A stretch of DNA of 64,000 nt from Billgrantia gudaonensis (GCF_900100195.1 NZ_FNES01000017.1:18858-82857), one strand, 5' to 3'. Counted from the stretch's first letter, positions 15,624 through 25,658 are shown. Notes: generated by a model from the letters alone, not told the origin. A program made the numbers and translations.

Positions 15624-16948
15624 ATGCTCCCGTTCCCCTGCCTGGCGCGCCCCAGCGCATTGCCATCGTGGGCAGCGGCATCAGCGGCATGGCCGCCGCC
15701 TGGTATCTCAACGCCCATCACGAAGTCACGCTCTTCGAGGCCGCTGACCGTCTGGGCGGCCATACTGCCACCGTGGATGTGAGCGTCGGGGGCCGTGACT
15801 ACGCCATCGATACCGGCTTCATCGTCTTCAACGACCGTACCTACCCGCATTTCCGCACGCTGCTCGCCGAACTCGGCATGGCCAGCCAGCCCACCGAAAT
15901 GAGCTTCTCGGTACACGAGACCGACCGCGACTTCGAATACAACGGTCACACCCTGGGCACGCTCTTCGCCCAGCGACGCAACCTGCTGCGACCGCGTTTC
16001 CACCGCCTGCTGGCCGATATCATGCGCTTCAACCGCCGTGCGGTGCGCGACCTGGAAGACGGCCAACTGACCGATACCCTGACCCTTGGCGAATACCTCA
16101 TCGCCGGCGGCTACGGCAACGACTTCGCCAGTCGCTACCTGCTTCCCATGGGGGCGGCCATCTGGTCGGCCAGCCTGGCCGATCTGCGTGCCATGCCAGC
16201 CCTGTTCTTCGTCCGCTTCTTCCATCACCACGGCTTGCTGTCCCTCAGCAACCGACCGCAGTGGCACACCCTGGTGGGTGGCTCGCGGGCTTACGTTCCG
16301 GCATTGACGGCGCCCTACGCGCAGCGCATCCGCCTGGCCACACCGGTGCTCGGCCTGCGCCGACTGGCCGACGGCATATCCCTGCGCACCGCCTCGGGCA
16401 ACGAACGCTTCGATCAGGTGGTACTGGCCTGCCATGCCGACCAGGCCCTGGCGCTGCTCGACGATCCCAGTCCGGCGGAGCGCGACATCCTCGGCGCCTT
16501 GCCCTATCGCGACAACCAGGTGGTACTGCACACCGATACTCGCCTGCTGCCGCGCCGACAGCGCGCCTGGGCGAGCTGGAACTACCGCCTGGACGGTCGA
16601 GGCGAAGGGGCTCGCGTTTCGGTGACCTACGACATGAACATCCTGCAGCGCATCGATGCCCCCGAGACGTTCTGCGTCACCCTCAACGACAGCGCAGCCA
16701 TCGACCCGCGACGCGTGCTGGGGCGCTACACCTATGCCCATCCCCAGTTCAGCCGCGCGGGGCTTGCCGCCCAGGCACGCCATGCAGAAATCTCGGACAC
16801 GGCACGACGCACCCACTACTGCGGCGCCTACTGGCGCAACGGCTTCCACGAGGATGGCGTGTGGAGCGCCCTGCGCGTGGCCAACGCGCTGGCGGTCACC
16901 GCCATGCCCGGCCGACGCCCAGCGATGCCGCTGGAGACGACATCGTGA
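15620..16948 (+). CDS. FAD-dependent amine-oxidase-like oxidoreductase
   Basis: A 442-residue flavoprotein of the NAD(P)-binding amine oxidase group (COG2907 type). The GxGxxG motif is at 18-23 (GSGISG), with the second glycine pair LGGHT at 45-49. The C-terminal FAD segment is YCGAYWRNGFHEDGVWSA. It overlaps the SDR by four bases and DUF1365 by one (TGATG). Flavoproteins of this kind next to CFA-like methyltransferases can act on fatty acyl chains of phospholipids, for example in methyl-branched or furan fatty acid synthesis; for this protein that is an inference. Confidence 0.85.
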   Translation: MNAPVPLPGAPQRIAIVGSGISGMAAAWYLNAHHEVTLFEAADRLGGHTATVDVSVGGRDYAIDTGFIVFNDRTYPHFRTLLAELGMASQPTEMSFSVHETDRDFEYNGHTLGTLFAQRRNLLRPRFHRLLADIMRFNRRAVRDLEDGQLTDTLTLGEYLIAGGYGNDFASRYLLPMGAAIWSASLADLRAMPALFFVRFFHHHGLLSLSNRPQWHTLVGGSRAYVPALTAPYAQRIRLATPVLGLRRLADGISLRTASGNERFDQVVLACHADQALALLDDPSPAERDILGALPYRDNQVVLHTDTRLLPRRQRAWASWNYRLDGRGEGARVSVTYDMNILQRIDAPETFCVTLNDSAAIDPRRVLGRYTYAHPQFSRAGLAAQARHAEISDTARRTHYCGAYWRNGFHEDGVWSALRVANALAVTAMPGRRPAMPLETTS

Positions 16949-17718
16949 TGGCGTCTCCTCGCTCCCGACTCTATCGCGGCACCCTGCGCCATCGCCGTTT
17001 CGTGCCCCTTCATCATGCGTTCCACTATCGGCTGTGGATGTTGTGGCTCGACCTGGACGAACTGCCGGGACTGTTCGACGGAGTACCCGGCTTCAGCGCG
17101 CGACGCCCCGCCCTGGCACGCTATCGCCGCGAGGACTACCTGAGCCCCCATGGGCCTGCGCTGGCCGAAGTGGCGCGCAGCGAGGTCGCTCGTCAACTGG
17201 GCAGCGCCCCGGCCGGGCGAGTGTGTCTACTCACCCAGCTACGCACCCTCGGCTCGGGCTTCAACCCGCTATCGCTCTACTACCTGCACGACGAAGCCGA
17301 TCAGTTGCGTGCCGTGCTCGGCGAGGTGACCAACACCCCCTGGGGGGAGCGTACCCGCTACGCCTGTGCCGTGGATCCGCGACGGCACAGCCATGGTGCC
17401 CAGTTTGCCAAGGCGCTGCACGTATCGCCGTTCCACCCCATGGACATGACCTACCGCTGGCGTTTCAACACGCCAGGAGAAGCCCTGCTGCTGCATATGG
17501 AGAACTGGAAGGCGGGAGAGCGCCATTTCGATGCCACCCTGACGCTGACCGGGGCGCCGGCCACCCGCCGTGCACTGCTCGCCGCCCTGGCCAGCCAGCC
17601 CGCCATGAATTTCGCCACGCGCCTGGGTATCCACTGGCAGGCGCTGCGCCTATGGCTGAAGGGCGTACCGATTCATGACCACCCCGGTCCTGCGCCGGCC
17701 AAGGAGACGACACGATGA
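16948..17718 (+). CDS. DUF1365 protein
   Basis: A 256-residue DUF1365 protein with the family landmarks near the N terminus (LYRGTLRHRRFVPLHHAFHY), QLRTLGSGFNPLSLYYLHD around 92-110, EVTNTPWGERTRY and KALHVSPFHPMDMTYRW further on. The function of DUF1365 is unknown; it is nearly always encoded between an FAD oxidoreductase and a CFA-like methyltransferase, exactly as here. The ATG at 16948 overlaps the preceding stop, and the gene's stop overlaps the next start as ATGA. The much longer open frame upstream is in the shadow of the flavoprotein gene. Confidence 0.88.
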   Translation: MASPRSRLYRGTLRHRRFVPLHHAFHYRLWMLWLDLDELPGLFDGVPGFSARRPALARYRREDYLSPHGPALAEVARSEVARQLGSAPAGRVCLLTQLRTLGSGFNPLSLYYLHDEADQLRAVLGEVTNTPWGERTRYACAVDPRRHSHGAQFAKALHVSPFHPMDMTYRWRFNTPGEALLLHMENWKAGERHFDATLTLTGAPATRRALLAALASQPAMNFATRLGIHWQALRLWLKGVPIHDHPGPAPAKETTR

Positions 17719-18983
17719 CCACCCTGCGCACTGCCACCTCACGCTCCCCATCAACGGCTCGTGAGCGCCTGTCGCGCTGGCTCAAGCCCCATCTTCTGGC
17801 CACCCTCGATCGTCTGGAGGGCGGTCGGATCACGCTGATCGAGGGCAGCGACTGTCATCACCTGGGCCAAGGCGGCGAACTGAACGTCACGCTGGTGGTA
17901 CGCGAACCCAGGGCCTGGCGGCGGCTGGCTCTGGGCGGCAGCGTCGGCGCCGCCGAGGCCTATATCGACGGCGACTGGGAAGTCGACGACCTGGTCACCT
18001 TGGTTCGCCTGTTCGCGCTCAACCTCGAGCGGGTCAATGGTGAGCTGGAAACCGGTACGGCGCGGGTGGGGCGCTGGCTGCTGGGGGCTCTCCACTGGCT
18101 GCAACGCAACACGCCGGCCGGCGCCAAGCGTAACATCGCCGCTCACTACGACATCGGCAACGACCTGTTCGCGACCTTCCTCGACCGCGAGCACGCCATG
18201 TACTCCAGCGCGCTCTTTCCCCACCCCGCGGCCAGCCTGGAAGAGGCCTCCACCCACAAGCTGGACCGGCTCCTCGACCGGCTCGACGTGCGTGCCGAGC
18301 ACCACCTGCTGGAGATCGGCACCGGCTGGGGCGGCTTGGCCATCCACGCAGCAAGAACCCGCGGTTGCCGGGTCACCACGACGACGATCTCCGACGAACA
18401 GTACGCCTTCGCCGCGCGTCGTATCGAGGAGGAGGGTCTGGGCGAGCGCATCACCCTGCTCAAACGGGATTACCGGGAGCTTTCCGGTCGCTACGACCGA
18501 TTGATCTCGGTGGAAATGATCGAGGCGGTGGGCCACCACTACCTAGCGACCTATCTAGCGACCCTCGACCGCCTGCTCAAGGACGACGGCCTGGCCATGC
18601 TGCAGGCCATTACCATCCGCGACCAGCGCTACGCCGCCGCTCGGCGCGAGATGGACTTCATCAAGCGCCATGTCTTTCCTGGCGGCTTCCTGCCCTCGCA
18701 CCATGCCATTCTCGCCGGCCTGGCAAAGCGCACGTCGCTCAACGTGCTGTCGCTGGAAGAAGTCGGCCCACACTATGCCCGCACCCTGCGCGAATGGCGC
18801 CACCGCTTCGAATCCAACCTGGAGCGCATTCGGCGGTTAGGCTACGACGAGCGCTTCATTCGCCTGTGGCGCTACTATCTCTGCTACTGCGAAGGGGGAT
18901 TTCTGGAGCGCACCATCGGTACCTGCCACCTGCTGCTGGCCAAGCCCAGAGCCCGGCCGGCACCGCTCAGCGGCGCAGTTTGA
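17715..18983 (+). CDS. cyclopropane-fatty-acid-synthase-like SAM methyltransferase
   Basis: A 422-residue SAM-dependent methyltransferase of the Cfa family, which acts on unsaturated acyl chains of membrane phospholipids. HYDIGNDLF is at 144-152 and the SAM motif LEIGTGWGG at 199-207. Compared with E. coli Cfa, the bicarbonate ligands are only partly kept: E270, I299 and Y354 match E239, I268 and Y317, but C139 is S165 and H266 is Q297. The product may therefore not be a cyclopropane ring; a methylated acyl chain is an alternative. Last but one gene of the photolyase operon, coupled by ATGA to DUF1365. Confidence 0.85.
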   Translation: MTTLRTATSRSPSTARERLSRWLKPHLLATLDRLEGGRITLIEGSDCHHLGQGGELNVTLVVREPRAWRRLALGGSVGAAEAYIDGDWEVDDLVTLVRLFALNLERVNGELETGTARVGRWLLGALHWLQRNTPAGAKRNIAAHYDIGNDLFATFLDREHAMYSSALFPHPAASLEEASTHKLDRLLDRLDVRAEHHLLEIGTGWGGLAIHAARTRGCRVTTTTISDEQYAFAARRIEEEGLGERITLLKRDYRELSGRYDRLISVEMIEAVGHHYLATYLATLDRLLKDDGLAMLQAITIRDQRYAAARREMDFIKRHVFPGGFLPSHHAILAGLAKRTSLNVLSLEEVGPHYARTLREWRHRFESNLERIRRLGYDERFIRLWRYYLCYCEGGFLERTIGTCHLLLAKPRARPAPLSGAV

Positions 18984-18989
18984 GGCGCG

Positions 18990-19472
18990 ATGGCAATGCC
19001 CGTGATCGTCAACCTGATGGCTTTTCAGGTCGGATGGTTCACCTGCGTGCTAGGCGGTTCGAGAGCAGGGGGGATCGTGGTCGCCCTCATCCTGGCAGGG
19101 CATTGGCGCTGGCTGGCGCGCCCGGGAGAGTGGCGTTGGCTGGTCGGCTTTGCCGGCTTGGGATTCGCGGTGGAGACGGCTCTGACGCTCGGCGGCGGCT
19201 ATGACTTCGGCACGCCCCCGCGCGTACTGCCACCGGCCTGGCTGTGGCTGCTATGGCCGCTGTTCGCCACACTGCTCCACCACGGCCTGGCCTGGCTATG
19301 GCACCGTCCCTGGTTGGCCATCGGGGGCGGTGCGCTGGGCGGCACGACCTCCTATGCCGTGGGGGCACGGCTGGCCGATGTGGAGCTGGCCGTCTGGATG
19401 CTACCCGTGCAAGCTGTGCTGTGGGGCGCCCTCTGTGGATGGCTATGTCGACGGCTGGGAACCCAGCGCTGA
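18990..19472 (+). CDS. DUF2878 membrane protein
   Basis: A 160-residue hydrophobic protein with about five membrane helices and the DUF2878 features [16 protein letters not shown] at the start, GFAVETALT in the middle, and a final helix [17 protein letters not shown]. Function unknown. It starts seven bases after the CFA-like gene and closes the operon. Its last 30 bases overlap the 3' end of the convergent PAS-GGDEF-EAL gene (19443-19472). Confidence 0.8.
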   Translation: MAMPVIVNLMAFQVGWFTCVLGGSRAGGIVVALILAGHWRWLARPGEWRWLVGFAGLGFAVETALTLGGGYDFGTPPRVLPPAWLWLLWPLFATLLHHGLAWLWHRPWLAIGGGALGGTTSYAVGARLADVELAVWMLPVQAVLWGALCGWLCRRLGTQR

Positions 19473-21311
19473 GACATCGGCGCGTTGGGCATCGGAGGCC
19501 TGCTGCCATTGATCGATCAGCGCCTGGGCCGGTGCCGGACGGGCGAAGAGGAAGCCTTGAACCAGGCTGCAACCGGCCGCGTTCAGGAAGTCGAGCTGCT
19601 CCTGGGTCTCGACCCCTTCGGCGATGACGTCCAGCTCGAGGCCGCGCGCCATGGCCAGGACGGCACTCACGATGGAGGCATCGGCGGCGTCATCGGGGAG
19701 CGAGCGGATGAAGGCACGGTCGAGCTTGATCTTGTCCAGGGGCAGGTGCTTGAGATAGGAGAGCGAGGAGTAGCCGGTGCCGAAGTCGTCGATGGCGATA
19801 CGATGCCCGCGGGCACGCAGCGCCTTGAGTCGCGGCACGATATCCCCCGCACGCTCGTCGAGCAGCACCGACTCGGTGATCTCGAGCCCGAGTTGGGACG
19901 CCGGAATGCCGTGGCGAGCCAGCCCCGAAGAGAGCGCCGATTCGAGCTCGCCCTGGAACATCTGGATCGCCGAGATGTTGATCCATACCGGCAGCGCCGG
20001 CAAACCCAGCTCCCGCCAGCGCGCCATCTGCGCCAGCGCCTCGTCGATCACCCAGTTGCCCAGCGGGCCCATCAGGCCATGGCGTTCGGCCAGTGGGATG
20101 AACTCCCCCGGCGACACCATGCCGTGCTCGGGATGGCGCCAGCGCAGCAGCGCCTCCATGCCCACCACGCCACCGTCATGAGTGCGATGCTGGGTCTGGT
20201 AGTGCAGTTCCAGCTGATCGCCGGTAGCCAGGGCGTCACGCAACGCATAGACCAGCGCCATGTGGGGGCTGTCCTGGACGTCGAGGGCCGGACGAAAGCG
20301 CTGACTGAGATTACGGCCATGGCGCTTGGCGGCATACAGCGCCGACTCTAGGCGCTGGAAGAGCACGCCGGAATCGCGACCGTCCTCCGGAGCACGGCAG
20401 CTACCGATGGAGAGCCCCAGGCGCAGCGTGCGGCTGGCCACCTCGAAGGGCTCGCTCAGGTACTGACGCAGCCCGGACACCCATTTGTCATGGTCGTCGA
20501 AGGTGGTCGTGCGGATGACCAGGAACTCGTCACCGCCCAGTCGCCCCACCACGCCGCCGGCCACGTGACGCGCCAGTCGCTGACCGAAACGGGCCAGCAG
20601 TCGGTCGCCCTGCTCGACACCCAGGCTGTCGTTGACCGACTTGAAACCGTCGATGTCGACGATGGCCATGTCGAGACTTTCGCCGGCGCGCAGGTGGCGC
20701 AGCCGCGAGGTCATCAGGTCGTGCAGGCGGCGACGGTTGGGCAGGCCGGTGAGTGGATCTTCGAAACCGATGCGACGCAAGTCCTGTTCGCGCGCCTTGT
20801 GCACCGATATGTCGCTGAACGTGCCGACGTAGTGAGTGATCCGCCCTTGGCGATCGACGATGGCCTTGAGGCGCAGCCACTCGGGATATTCGTCGCCCTG
20901 CTTGCGACGATTCCATATCTCGCCCTCCCAGCGCCCCTTGGTTGCGAGGGTCTGCCACAGCCTCTGGAAGAATGCGCTGTCGTGCCGCGCCGCCGCCAGG
21001 TTGGCGGCATTGAGCCCACGCACTTCGTCTTCGCTGAAGCCGGTGATGCGAGTGAAGGCTGGATTGACGGCCAGGATGCGGTTGTCGGCATCGGTAATCT
21101 GCACCCCCTCCTCGGAGAGCATCAATGCCTGCTGCATCAGTTCGGCATTCTGTCGATCGCGTCTCAGTTGCCGCCAGGTGTCTACCAGACCCAGCACCAC
21201 CACGCCCACCGCCACCAGCCGCAGGCCAGGCGACGGCAACCAGACGCAGGCCGGCAAGGCTGCCAGGGCGAGCCAGAAAAGGGGGCGATTGAGGGTCAGC
21301 GAAGGCGCCAT
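19443..21311 (-). CDS. membrane PAS-GGDEF-EAL c-di-GMP enzyme
   Basis: A 622-residue protein. Two short hydrophobic segments (about 9-24 and 28-44) precede a PAS/PAC module (about 55-175), a GGDEF domain with intact GGDEF ([10 protein letters not shown]) and no RxxD inhibitory site, and an EAL domain with [19 protein letters not shown] and [10 protein letters not shown]. Both active sites look complete, so the balance of synthesis and hydrolysis is unknown. The PAS domain lacks a LOV cysteine. It is convergent with the photolyase operon and overlaps DUF2878 by 30 bases. Confidence 0.88.
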   Translation of the reverse strand: MAPSLTLNRPLFWLALAALPACVWLPSPGLRLVAVGVVVLGLVDTWRQLRRDRQNAELMQQALMLSEEGVQITDADNRILAVNPAFTRITGFSEDEVRGLNAANLAAARHDSAFFQRLWQTLATKGRWEGEIWNRRKQGDEYPEWLRLKAIVDRQGRITHYVGTFSDISVHKAREQDLRRIGFEDPLTGLPNRRRLHDLMTSRLRHLRAGESLDMAIVDIDGFKSVNDSLGVEQGDRLLARFGQRLARHVAGGVVGRLGGDEFLVIRTTTFDDHDKWVSGLRQYLSEPFEVASRTLRLGLSIGSCRAPEDGRDSGVLFQRLESALYAAKRHGRNLSQRFRPALDVQDSPHMALVYALRDALATGDQLELHYQTQHRTHDGGVVGMEALLRWRHPEHGMVSPGEFIPLAERHGLMGPLGNWVIDEALAQMARWRELGLPALPVWINISAIQMFQGELESALSSGLARHGIPASQLGLEITESVLLDERAGDIVPRLKALRARGHRIAIDDFGTGYSSLSYLKHLPLDKIKLDRAFIRSLPDDAADASIVSAVLAMARGLELDVIAEGVETQEQLDFLNAAGCSLVQGFLFARPAPAQALIDQWQQASDAQRADVSALGSQPST

Positions 21312-21557
21312 GTAGGTTCCCGGTAGGCGGCGATGAGCGCAGGATAACGCGTCACGGCAAGACGTCGTGAGTAGAGAACGGTATCGTCATCTTGCGCCAA
21401 TACTTTACCCTCTGGGCCGAGTGACGTCATGCTGGCGTGCATTCGCCCGTCACCGCCAGTAGACTAGGCGGGGCTGTCCGGGCGGGGCAGCCGCCTGCGC
21501 CATGCCGCACCCGATGCCCGCGGCAGGCCCACGACAACTGCGACTCGGAACGACTCA

Positions 21558-22073
21558 GTGACCAAGCAACACTCTTTCGAACGCGAAGAACTGCTGGCAT
21601 GCTCGCGCGGCGAGCTGTTCGGTCCCGGCAATGCCCAGCTGCCGGCCCCCAACATGCTGATGCTCGATCGCATCACGCACATCCATGAGCAGGGCGGCCA
21701 GTTCGACAAGGGCGAGTTGATCGCCGAACTGGATATCCATCCCGATCTGTGGTTCTTCGCGTGCCACTTTCCCGGCGACCCGGTGATGCCCGGCTGCCTG
21801 GGGCTGGATGCCATGTGGCAGCTGGTCGGTTTCTATCTCGGCTGGCTCGGCCACCCCGGGCGCGGTCGCGCTCTGGGCTGTGGCGAGGTCAAGTTCACCG
21901 GCCAGATCCTCCCCGAGGCCGACAAGGTCAAATATCATATCCATATCAAGCGCATCATCACGCGGCGCCTGATCCTCGGCATTGCCGACGGCATGGTGTC
22001 GGTGGATGGCCGCGAGATCTACCAGGCCCAGGACCTGCGTGTCGGCCTGTTCACCTCCACTGCGAATTTCTGA
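21558..22073 (+). CDS. fabA: 3-hydroxydecanoyl-ACP dehydratase/isomerase FabA
   Basis: A 171-residue protein matching E. coli FabA (172). It dehydrates 3-hydroxyacyl-ACP and isomerises the C10 trans-2 product to cis-3, the branch point to unsaturated fatty acids. The active-site segment [20 protein letters not shown] is at about 63-82, with the catalytic histidine and, one turn further, the aspartate of LDAMWQ. The start is GTG at 21558 giving [15 protein letters not shown]. fabB follows after 13 bases, so the pair forms the classic fabAB operon. Confidence 0.96.
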   Translation: MTKQHSFEREELLACSRGELFGPGNAQLPAPNMLMLDRITHIHEQGGQFDKGELIAELDIHPDLWFFACHFPGDPVMPGCLGLDAMWQLVGFYLGWLGHPGRGRALGCGEVKFTGQILPEADKVKYHIHIKRIITRRLILGIADGMVSVDGREIYQAQDLRVGLFTSTANF

Positions 22074-22086
22074 TCAGGAGGCTTCC

Positions 22087-23304
22087 ATGAGACGAGTGGT
22101 AGTCACTGGCCTGGGCATCGTATCCTGCCTGGGCAACGACCGGGAAACCGTCGTCGAAGCGCTCAGGAACGGGCGCTCCGGCATTCGCTTCAAGGAGGAG
22201 TACGCCGAACGAGGCTTCCGCAGCCAGGTCGCCGGTGTCGTCGACATCGACCTCGACGCCCTGATCGACCGCAAGTTGCGCCGCTTCATGGGCGATGCTG
22301 CGGCTTACGCCTATGTTTCCATGGCCCAGGCCATCGAGGATTCGGGCCTCACGCCCGAGCAGGTGTCCAGCGAGCGCACCGGACTGATCGCCGGCTCTGG
22401 CGGCGCCTCCAGCGCCAACCAGGTAGAGGCTGCCGACGTGATGCGCGAGAAGGGCCTGCGCCGCGTGGGACCCTACCGGGTCACCCGCACCATGGGCAGC
22501 ACCGTTTCCGCCTGCCTCGCCACGCCGTTCGCCATCAAGGGCGTCAACTACTCGATCTCCTCGGCCTGCGCCACCTCGGCACACTGCATCGGCAACGCCA
22601 TGGAGCAGATCCAGATGGGCAAGCAGGATGTGGTCTTCGCTGGCGGCGGCGAGGAAGAACACTGGACGCTCTCCTGCCTGTTCGATGCCATGGGAGCGCT
22701 GTCGACCCACTACAACGATGCGCCCGACAAGGCCTCACGCCCTTACGACCAGGCCCGAGACGGTTTCGTCATCGCCGGCGGCGGCGGCATGCTGGTCCTC
22801 GAGGAACTGGAGCACGCCAAGGCGCGCGGGGCGACGATCTACGCCGAGCTGGTCGGCTATGGCGCCACCTCCGACGGCCACGACATGGTCGCTCCCTCCG
22901 GCGAGGGAGCAGTGCGCTGCATGCGTCAGGCGCTGGCCACCGTGGACGGCGAAATCGACTACATCAACACCCACGGAACCTCGACCCCGGTGGGCGACGT
23001 CGCCGAGCTCAAGGCGATCCGCGAGGTGTTCGGCGACTCCACACCGGCGATGAGCTCCACCAAATCGCTGACCGGCCACTCCCTGGGTGCCACCGGCGTG
23101 CAGGAGACGATCTACTCCCTGCTGATGATGGAGCAGGGTTTCCTGGCCGCCTCGGCCAACATCGAGAACCTCGATGAACAGGCCGAGGGCTTCGACATCG
23201 TCGATCGCTGCCGCGACGGCGTGGCCGTGGAGCGCATTCTCTCCAACAGCTTCGGTTTCGGCGGCACCAACGCCTGCCTGGTGCTGCAGAAGTACCGCGA
23301 CTGA
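22087..23304 (+). CDS. fabB: 3-oxoacyl-ACP synthase I FabB
   Basis: A 405-residue ketosynthase (E. coli FabB 406), which elongates the cis-3-decenoyl-ACP made by FabA. The Cys-His-His active site is visible: SSACATSAH near 160-168, [10 protein letters not shown] near 297, and [12 protein letters not shown] near 327. AGGAGG lies six bases before the ATG; the longer upstream frame overlaps fabA and is not coding. A perfect terminator follows at 23328. Confidence 0.96.
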   Translation: MRRVVVTGLGIVSCLGNDRETVVEALRNGRSGIRFKEEYAERGFRSQVAGVVDIDLDALIDRKLRRFMGDAAAYAYVSMAQAIEDSGLTPEQVSSERTGLIAGSGGASSANQVEAADVMREKGLRRVGPYRVTRTMGSTVSACLATPFAIKGVNYSISSACATSAHCIGNAMEQIQMGKQDVVFAGGGEEEHWTLSCLFDAMGALSTHYNDAPDKASRPYDQARDGFVIAGGGGMLVLEELEHAKARGATIYAELVGYGATSDGHDMVAPSGEGAVRCMRQALATVDGEIDYINTHGTSTPVGDVAELKAIREVFGDSTPAMSSTKSLTGHSLGATGVQETIYSLLMMEQGFLAASANIENLDEQAEGFDIVDRCRDGVAVERILSNSFGFGGTNACLVLQKYRD

Positions 23305-23327
23305 GCCGCCGGCTGATCGCGGATGAC

Positions 23328-23357
23328 GGAAAAGGCGCCCCGCGGGGCGCCTTTTCC
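23328..23357. terminator. bidirectional terminator of fabB and plsC
   Basis: A 30-base perfect palindrome with arms of 15 bases: GGAAAAGGCGCCCCG and its complement. The A and T runs at the ends give a U-tract in both directions, so it can stop both the fabAB transcript and the convergent plsC transcript. Confidence 0.9.
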
Positions 23358-23387
23358 ATGTTCGACCGGGCCGCCGGATCCGCGGAC

Positions 23388-24149
23388 TCAGACCACGGGC
23401 TTCTCACTGGCGGCGATATCGGCCCTGACCGGCCGCGGCACCTCGGAGATATCGCCAAGCTGAGCCTCGATCCAGGCCTCCACGTCCTCGAGTACCGACT
23501 CGGGCGTCCGAGAGTCGGTGGAAATCGGTTCGCCCACGACCAGGCGCAGCGTGCCGGGATTCTTCACCCAGTGCCGTCCCGGCCAGCGCTCGCCGGCATT
23601 GTGGGCCACCGGCACCACCGGCACCCCGGCACGGCAGGCGATCACCGCACCGCTCTTGTTGTAGCGCTTGCGGCTGCCCGGCGCGACCCGCGTTCCCTCC
23701 GGAAAGATCAGCACCGACAACCCCTCTTCCAGCCGCTGTTTGCCCTGGATCAGTACCTGCTTCATGGCCCGCGACGGCCGGGAGCGGTCCAGCGCGATGG
23801 GGTGCAGCAGGCGCAGTCCCCAGCCGAAGATCGGGATGTTGAGCAGTTCCTTCTTGAGCACCGTGCACACCGGCGGCTTGAGAAGCTGCAGATAGACGGT
23901 TTCCCACTCGCACTGGTGGTTGGCGAGTATCACGCAGGGACCGTCCGGCAGCCGCTCGCGGCCGTGGAACTCGTAGCGTACGCCGCACACCAGGCGAAAC
24001 CAGGCGATGATGAAGTGGTTGTATAGGTTGAGCAGACGGTAGCGCGACTTGAGCGGCAAGAACGGGGAGGGCGGCAGGAACAACAGGCCGCAGACCAGCA
24101 TGGCGACGAAATAGCCAATGTAGAAGACCACGCTGCGGATGACGTTCAT
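23388..24149 (-). CDS. plsC: 1-acyl-sn-glycerol-3-phosphate acyltransferase
   Basis: A 253-residue acyltransferase that makes phosphatidic acid. One membrane helix is at about 5-28. Motif I is NHQCEWE, with H-x4-E in place of the textbook H-x4-D, and motif III is FPEGTRV; the PVVPVAHNAGERWPG stretch is the last conserved block. Its ATG overlaps the stop of the upstream RmlD-like gene (ATGA), so the two are co-translated. Convergent with fabB across a shared terminator. Confidence 0.9.
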   Translation of the reverse strand: MNVIRSVVFYIGYFVAMLVCGLLFLPPSPFLPLKSRYRLLNLYNHFIIAWFRLVCGVRYEFHGRERLPDGPCVILANHQCEWETVYLQLLKPPVCTVLKKELLNIPIFGWGLRLLHPIALDRSRPSRAMKQVLIQGKQRLEEGLSVLIFPEGTRVAPGSRKRYNKSGAVIACRAGVPVVPVAHNAGERWPGRHWVKNPGTLRLVVGEPISTDSRTPESVLEDVEAWIEAQLGDISEVPRPVRADIAASEKPVV

Positions 24150-25033
24150 GACTGGGCATTACCTTCGTCTGGCACCGGTCCACGTGCCTGCACCCACTCG
24201 TCCAGCATGCGCCCCACTTCCAGCCGCCAGGGGCGCTGGTGCACGCCGAACGCTTCGAGCACGCGACGACAGTTGAGCACGCGGCGCAACGGCTGGTCAT
24301 GATGGTGTTTGAGGGGTTTGACCTCTCCCAGAGAGGGCCTCTCACCGAGCCCTTCCAGGCGAGTCGCCAGTTGGGTACGCACCATGGACGCGAAAGTGTA
24401 AGCGCTCACTGGCTCGGTACCCGCCAGGTGGTAAGCTCCCCAGGCCTGGGAGCCACAAGCCAGCTGATGGAGCATGCCGACCAGCGCCATGGCCACGGCG
24501 TCCGCCGAGGTGGGGCAGAAGATCACGTCCTGGGCAGCGCGCACGGGATCGCCGGCCATCAGGCTGTCGATGAGTCCACCCAGCCAGGCATGACTGCCCT
24601 CCAGGGCAAACAGCGGACCGAGGCGCACGATCAGATGATGCGGATGGCCGCTGCGAATGCGATCGCCGATAGCGATCAGCCGCCGCAAGCTCTCGTCGCG
24701 CGGTGCCGGGATGACGTGTTCGTCGATGGGGGCATCGAAGCCATCCTGATAGAGCTGATCGGAAACGCACCACACCAGGGGCGTCGCAGTTTCCTGGCAG
24801 GCAGCCAGGCAATCGTCCACTCCTTCGCCATGGGCGATCACCGCGGCCGGCTCGATATCCATGGGGCCGGAGAGAGGCGGTATGATCACTGCATCCGGTG
24901 CCAGCTCACGCAGCTTCTCCGCCGACACCGACAGCCCCGGCTCGATGATCAGCTCGGTATCGCTGCGCTGATGAGCGACTCGCGCCAACGCCAGGTTCAG
25001 GCAATGACCGGCATCCAGTATCAGCAGCTTCAC
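24146..25033 (-). CDS. degenerate RmlD-like NAD(P)-binding protein
   Basis: A 295-residue protein resembling sugar-nucleotide reductases of the RmlD/SDR-extended class: VSDQLYQDG corresponds to the STDYVFDG region, RLGPLFA to the next block, and the C-terminal part (YHLAGTEPVSAYTFA) to the substrate domain. However, the N terminus (LLILDAGHCLNLAL) has no TGxxGxxG and the YxxxK catalytic pair is not visible, so classical activity is doubtful. It lies 24 bases behind ssb and is coupled to plsC. The true role is unknown. Confidence 0.65.
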   Translation of the reverse strand: MKLLILDAGHCLNLALARVAHQRSDTELIIEPGLSVSAEKLRELAPDAVIIPPLSGPMDIEPAAVIAHGEGVDDCLAACQETATPLVWCVSDQLYQDGFDAPIDEHVIPAPRDESLRRLIAIGDRIRSGHPHHLIVRLGPLFALEGSHAWLGGLIDSLMAGDPVRAAQDVIFCPTSADAVAMALVGMLHQLACGSQAWGAYHLAGTEPVSAYTFASMVRTQLATRLEGLGERPSLGEVKPLKHHHDQPLRRVLNCRRVLEAFGVHQRPWRLEVGRMLDEWVQARGPVPDEGNAQS

Positions 25034-25057
25034 GCTTCCCCCTCGACGTCCCGACGA

Positions 25058-25603
25058 TCAGAACGGGATTTCGTCATCGAAGTCGTCGAAGCTGCCTGGA
25101 TCGGGGGCACCATAGTTGCCTTGCTGCTGGGGCGGATTGTTGGCCGGCTGCCGATTGGGCTGGGCCGCCGGACGCGGCTGCGCTTGGCCGCCCTGCTGCT
25201 GGGGCGCATTGCCATAGCCACCCTGAGGCTGCTGCCCCGGACCGCTACCCTGGAAGTCGCCTCCGCTGCGCGAGTCGAGCATCTGCATGTCGTTGACGAC
25301 GATCTCGGTGGTAAAGCGATCCTGGCCGTCCTGGCCCTGCCACTTGCGGGTCTGCAGGCGCCCTTCGACATAGATGCGCGAGCCCTTTTTGAGGTATTGC
25401 TGGGCGATCTCCGCCAGCTTGTTGAACATCACCACGTTGTGCCACTCGGTACGTTCCTGGCGCTGGCCGCTCTGGCGGTCCATCCAGGTATCGGTGGTGG
25501 CCAGACGCAGGTTGGCGACGGGATTGCCGGAAGGCATGAAGCGGACTTCCGGATCCTGCCCCAGGTTACCGATGAGAATGACTTTGTTGACGCCGCGGGC
25601 CAT
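25058..25603 (-). CDS. ssb: single-stranded DNA-binding protein
   Basis: A 181-residue SSB. The OB fold covers about 1-112 ([21 protein letters not shown], cut here to the conserved opening; later [26 protein letters not shown]). A Gly/Gln/Pro-rich linker follows at about 115-165, and the acidic tip ends DDEIPF, the docking peptide for RecO, exonuclease I, Pol III chi and others. GGGAG lies before the chosen ATG; eight further upstream codons are unlikely to be translated. Confidence 0.96.
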   Translation of the reverse strand: MARGVNKVILIGNLGQDPEVRFMPSGNPVANLRLATTDTWMDRQSGQRQERTEWHNVVMFNKLAEIAQQYLKKGSRIYVEGRLQTRKWQGQDGQDRFTTEIVVNDMQMLDSRSGGDFQGSGPGQQPQGGYGNAPQQQGGQAQPRPAAQPNRQPANNPPQQQGNYGAPDPGSFDDFDDEIPF

Positions 25604-25658
25604 GCTGAACTCCCTGTTGTCGGTCATGAAGCGCGCAGTGCGCGCAGTCGGCTCGTCA

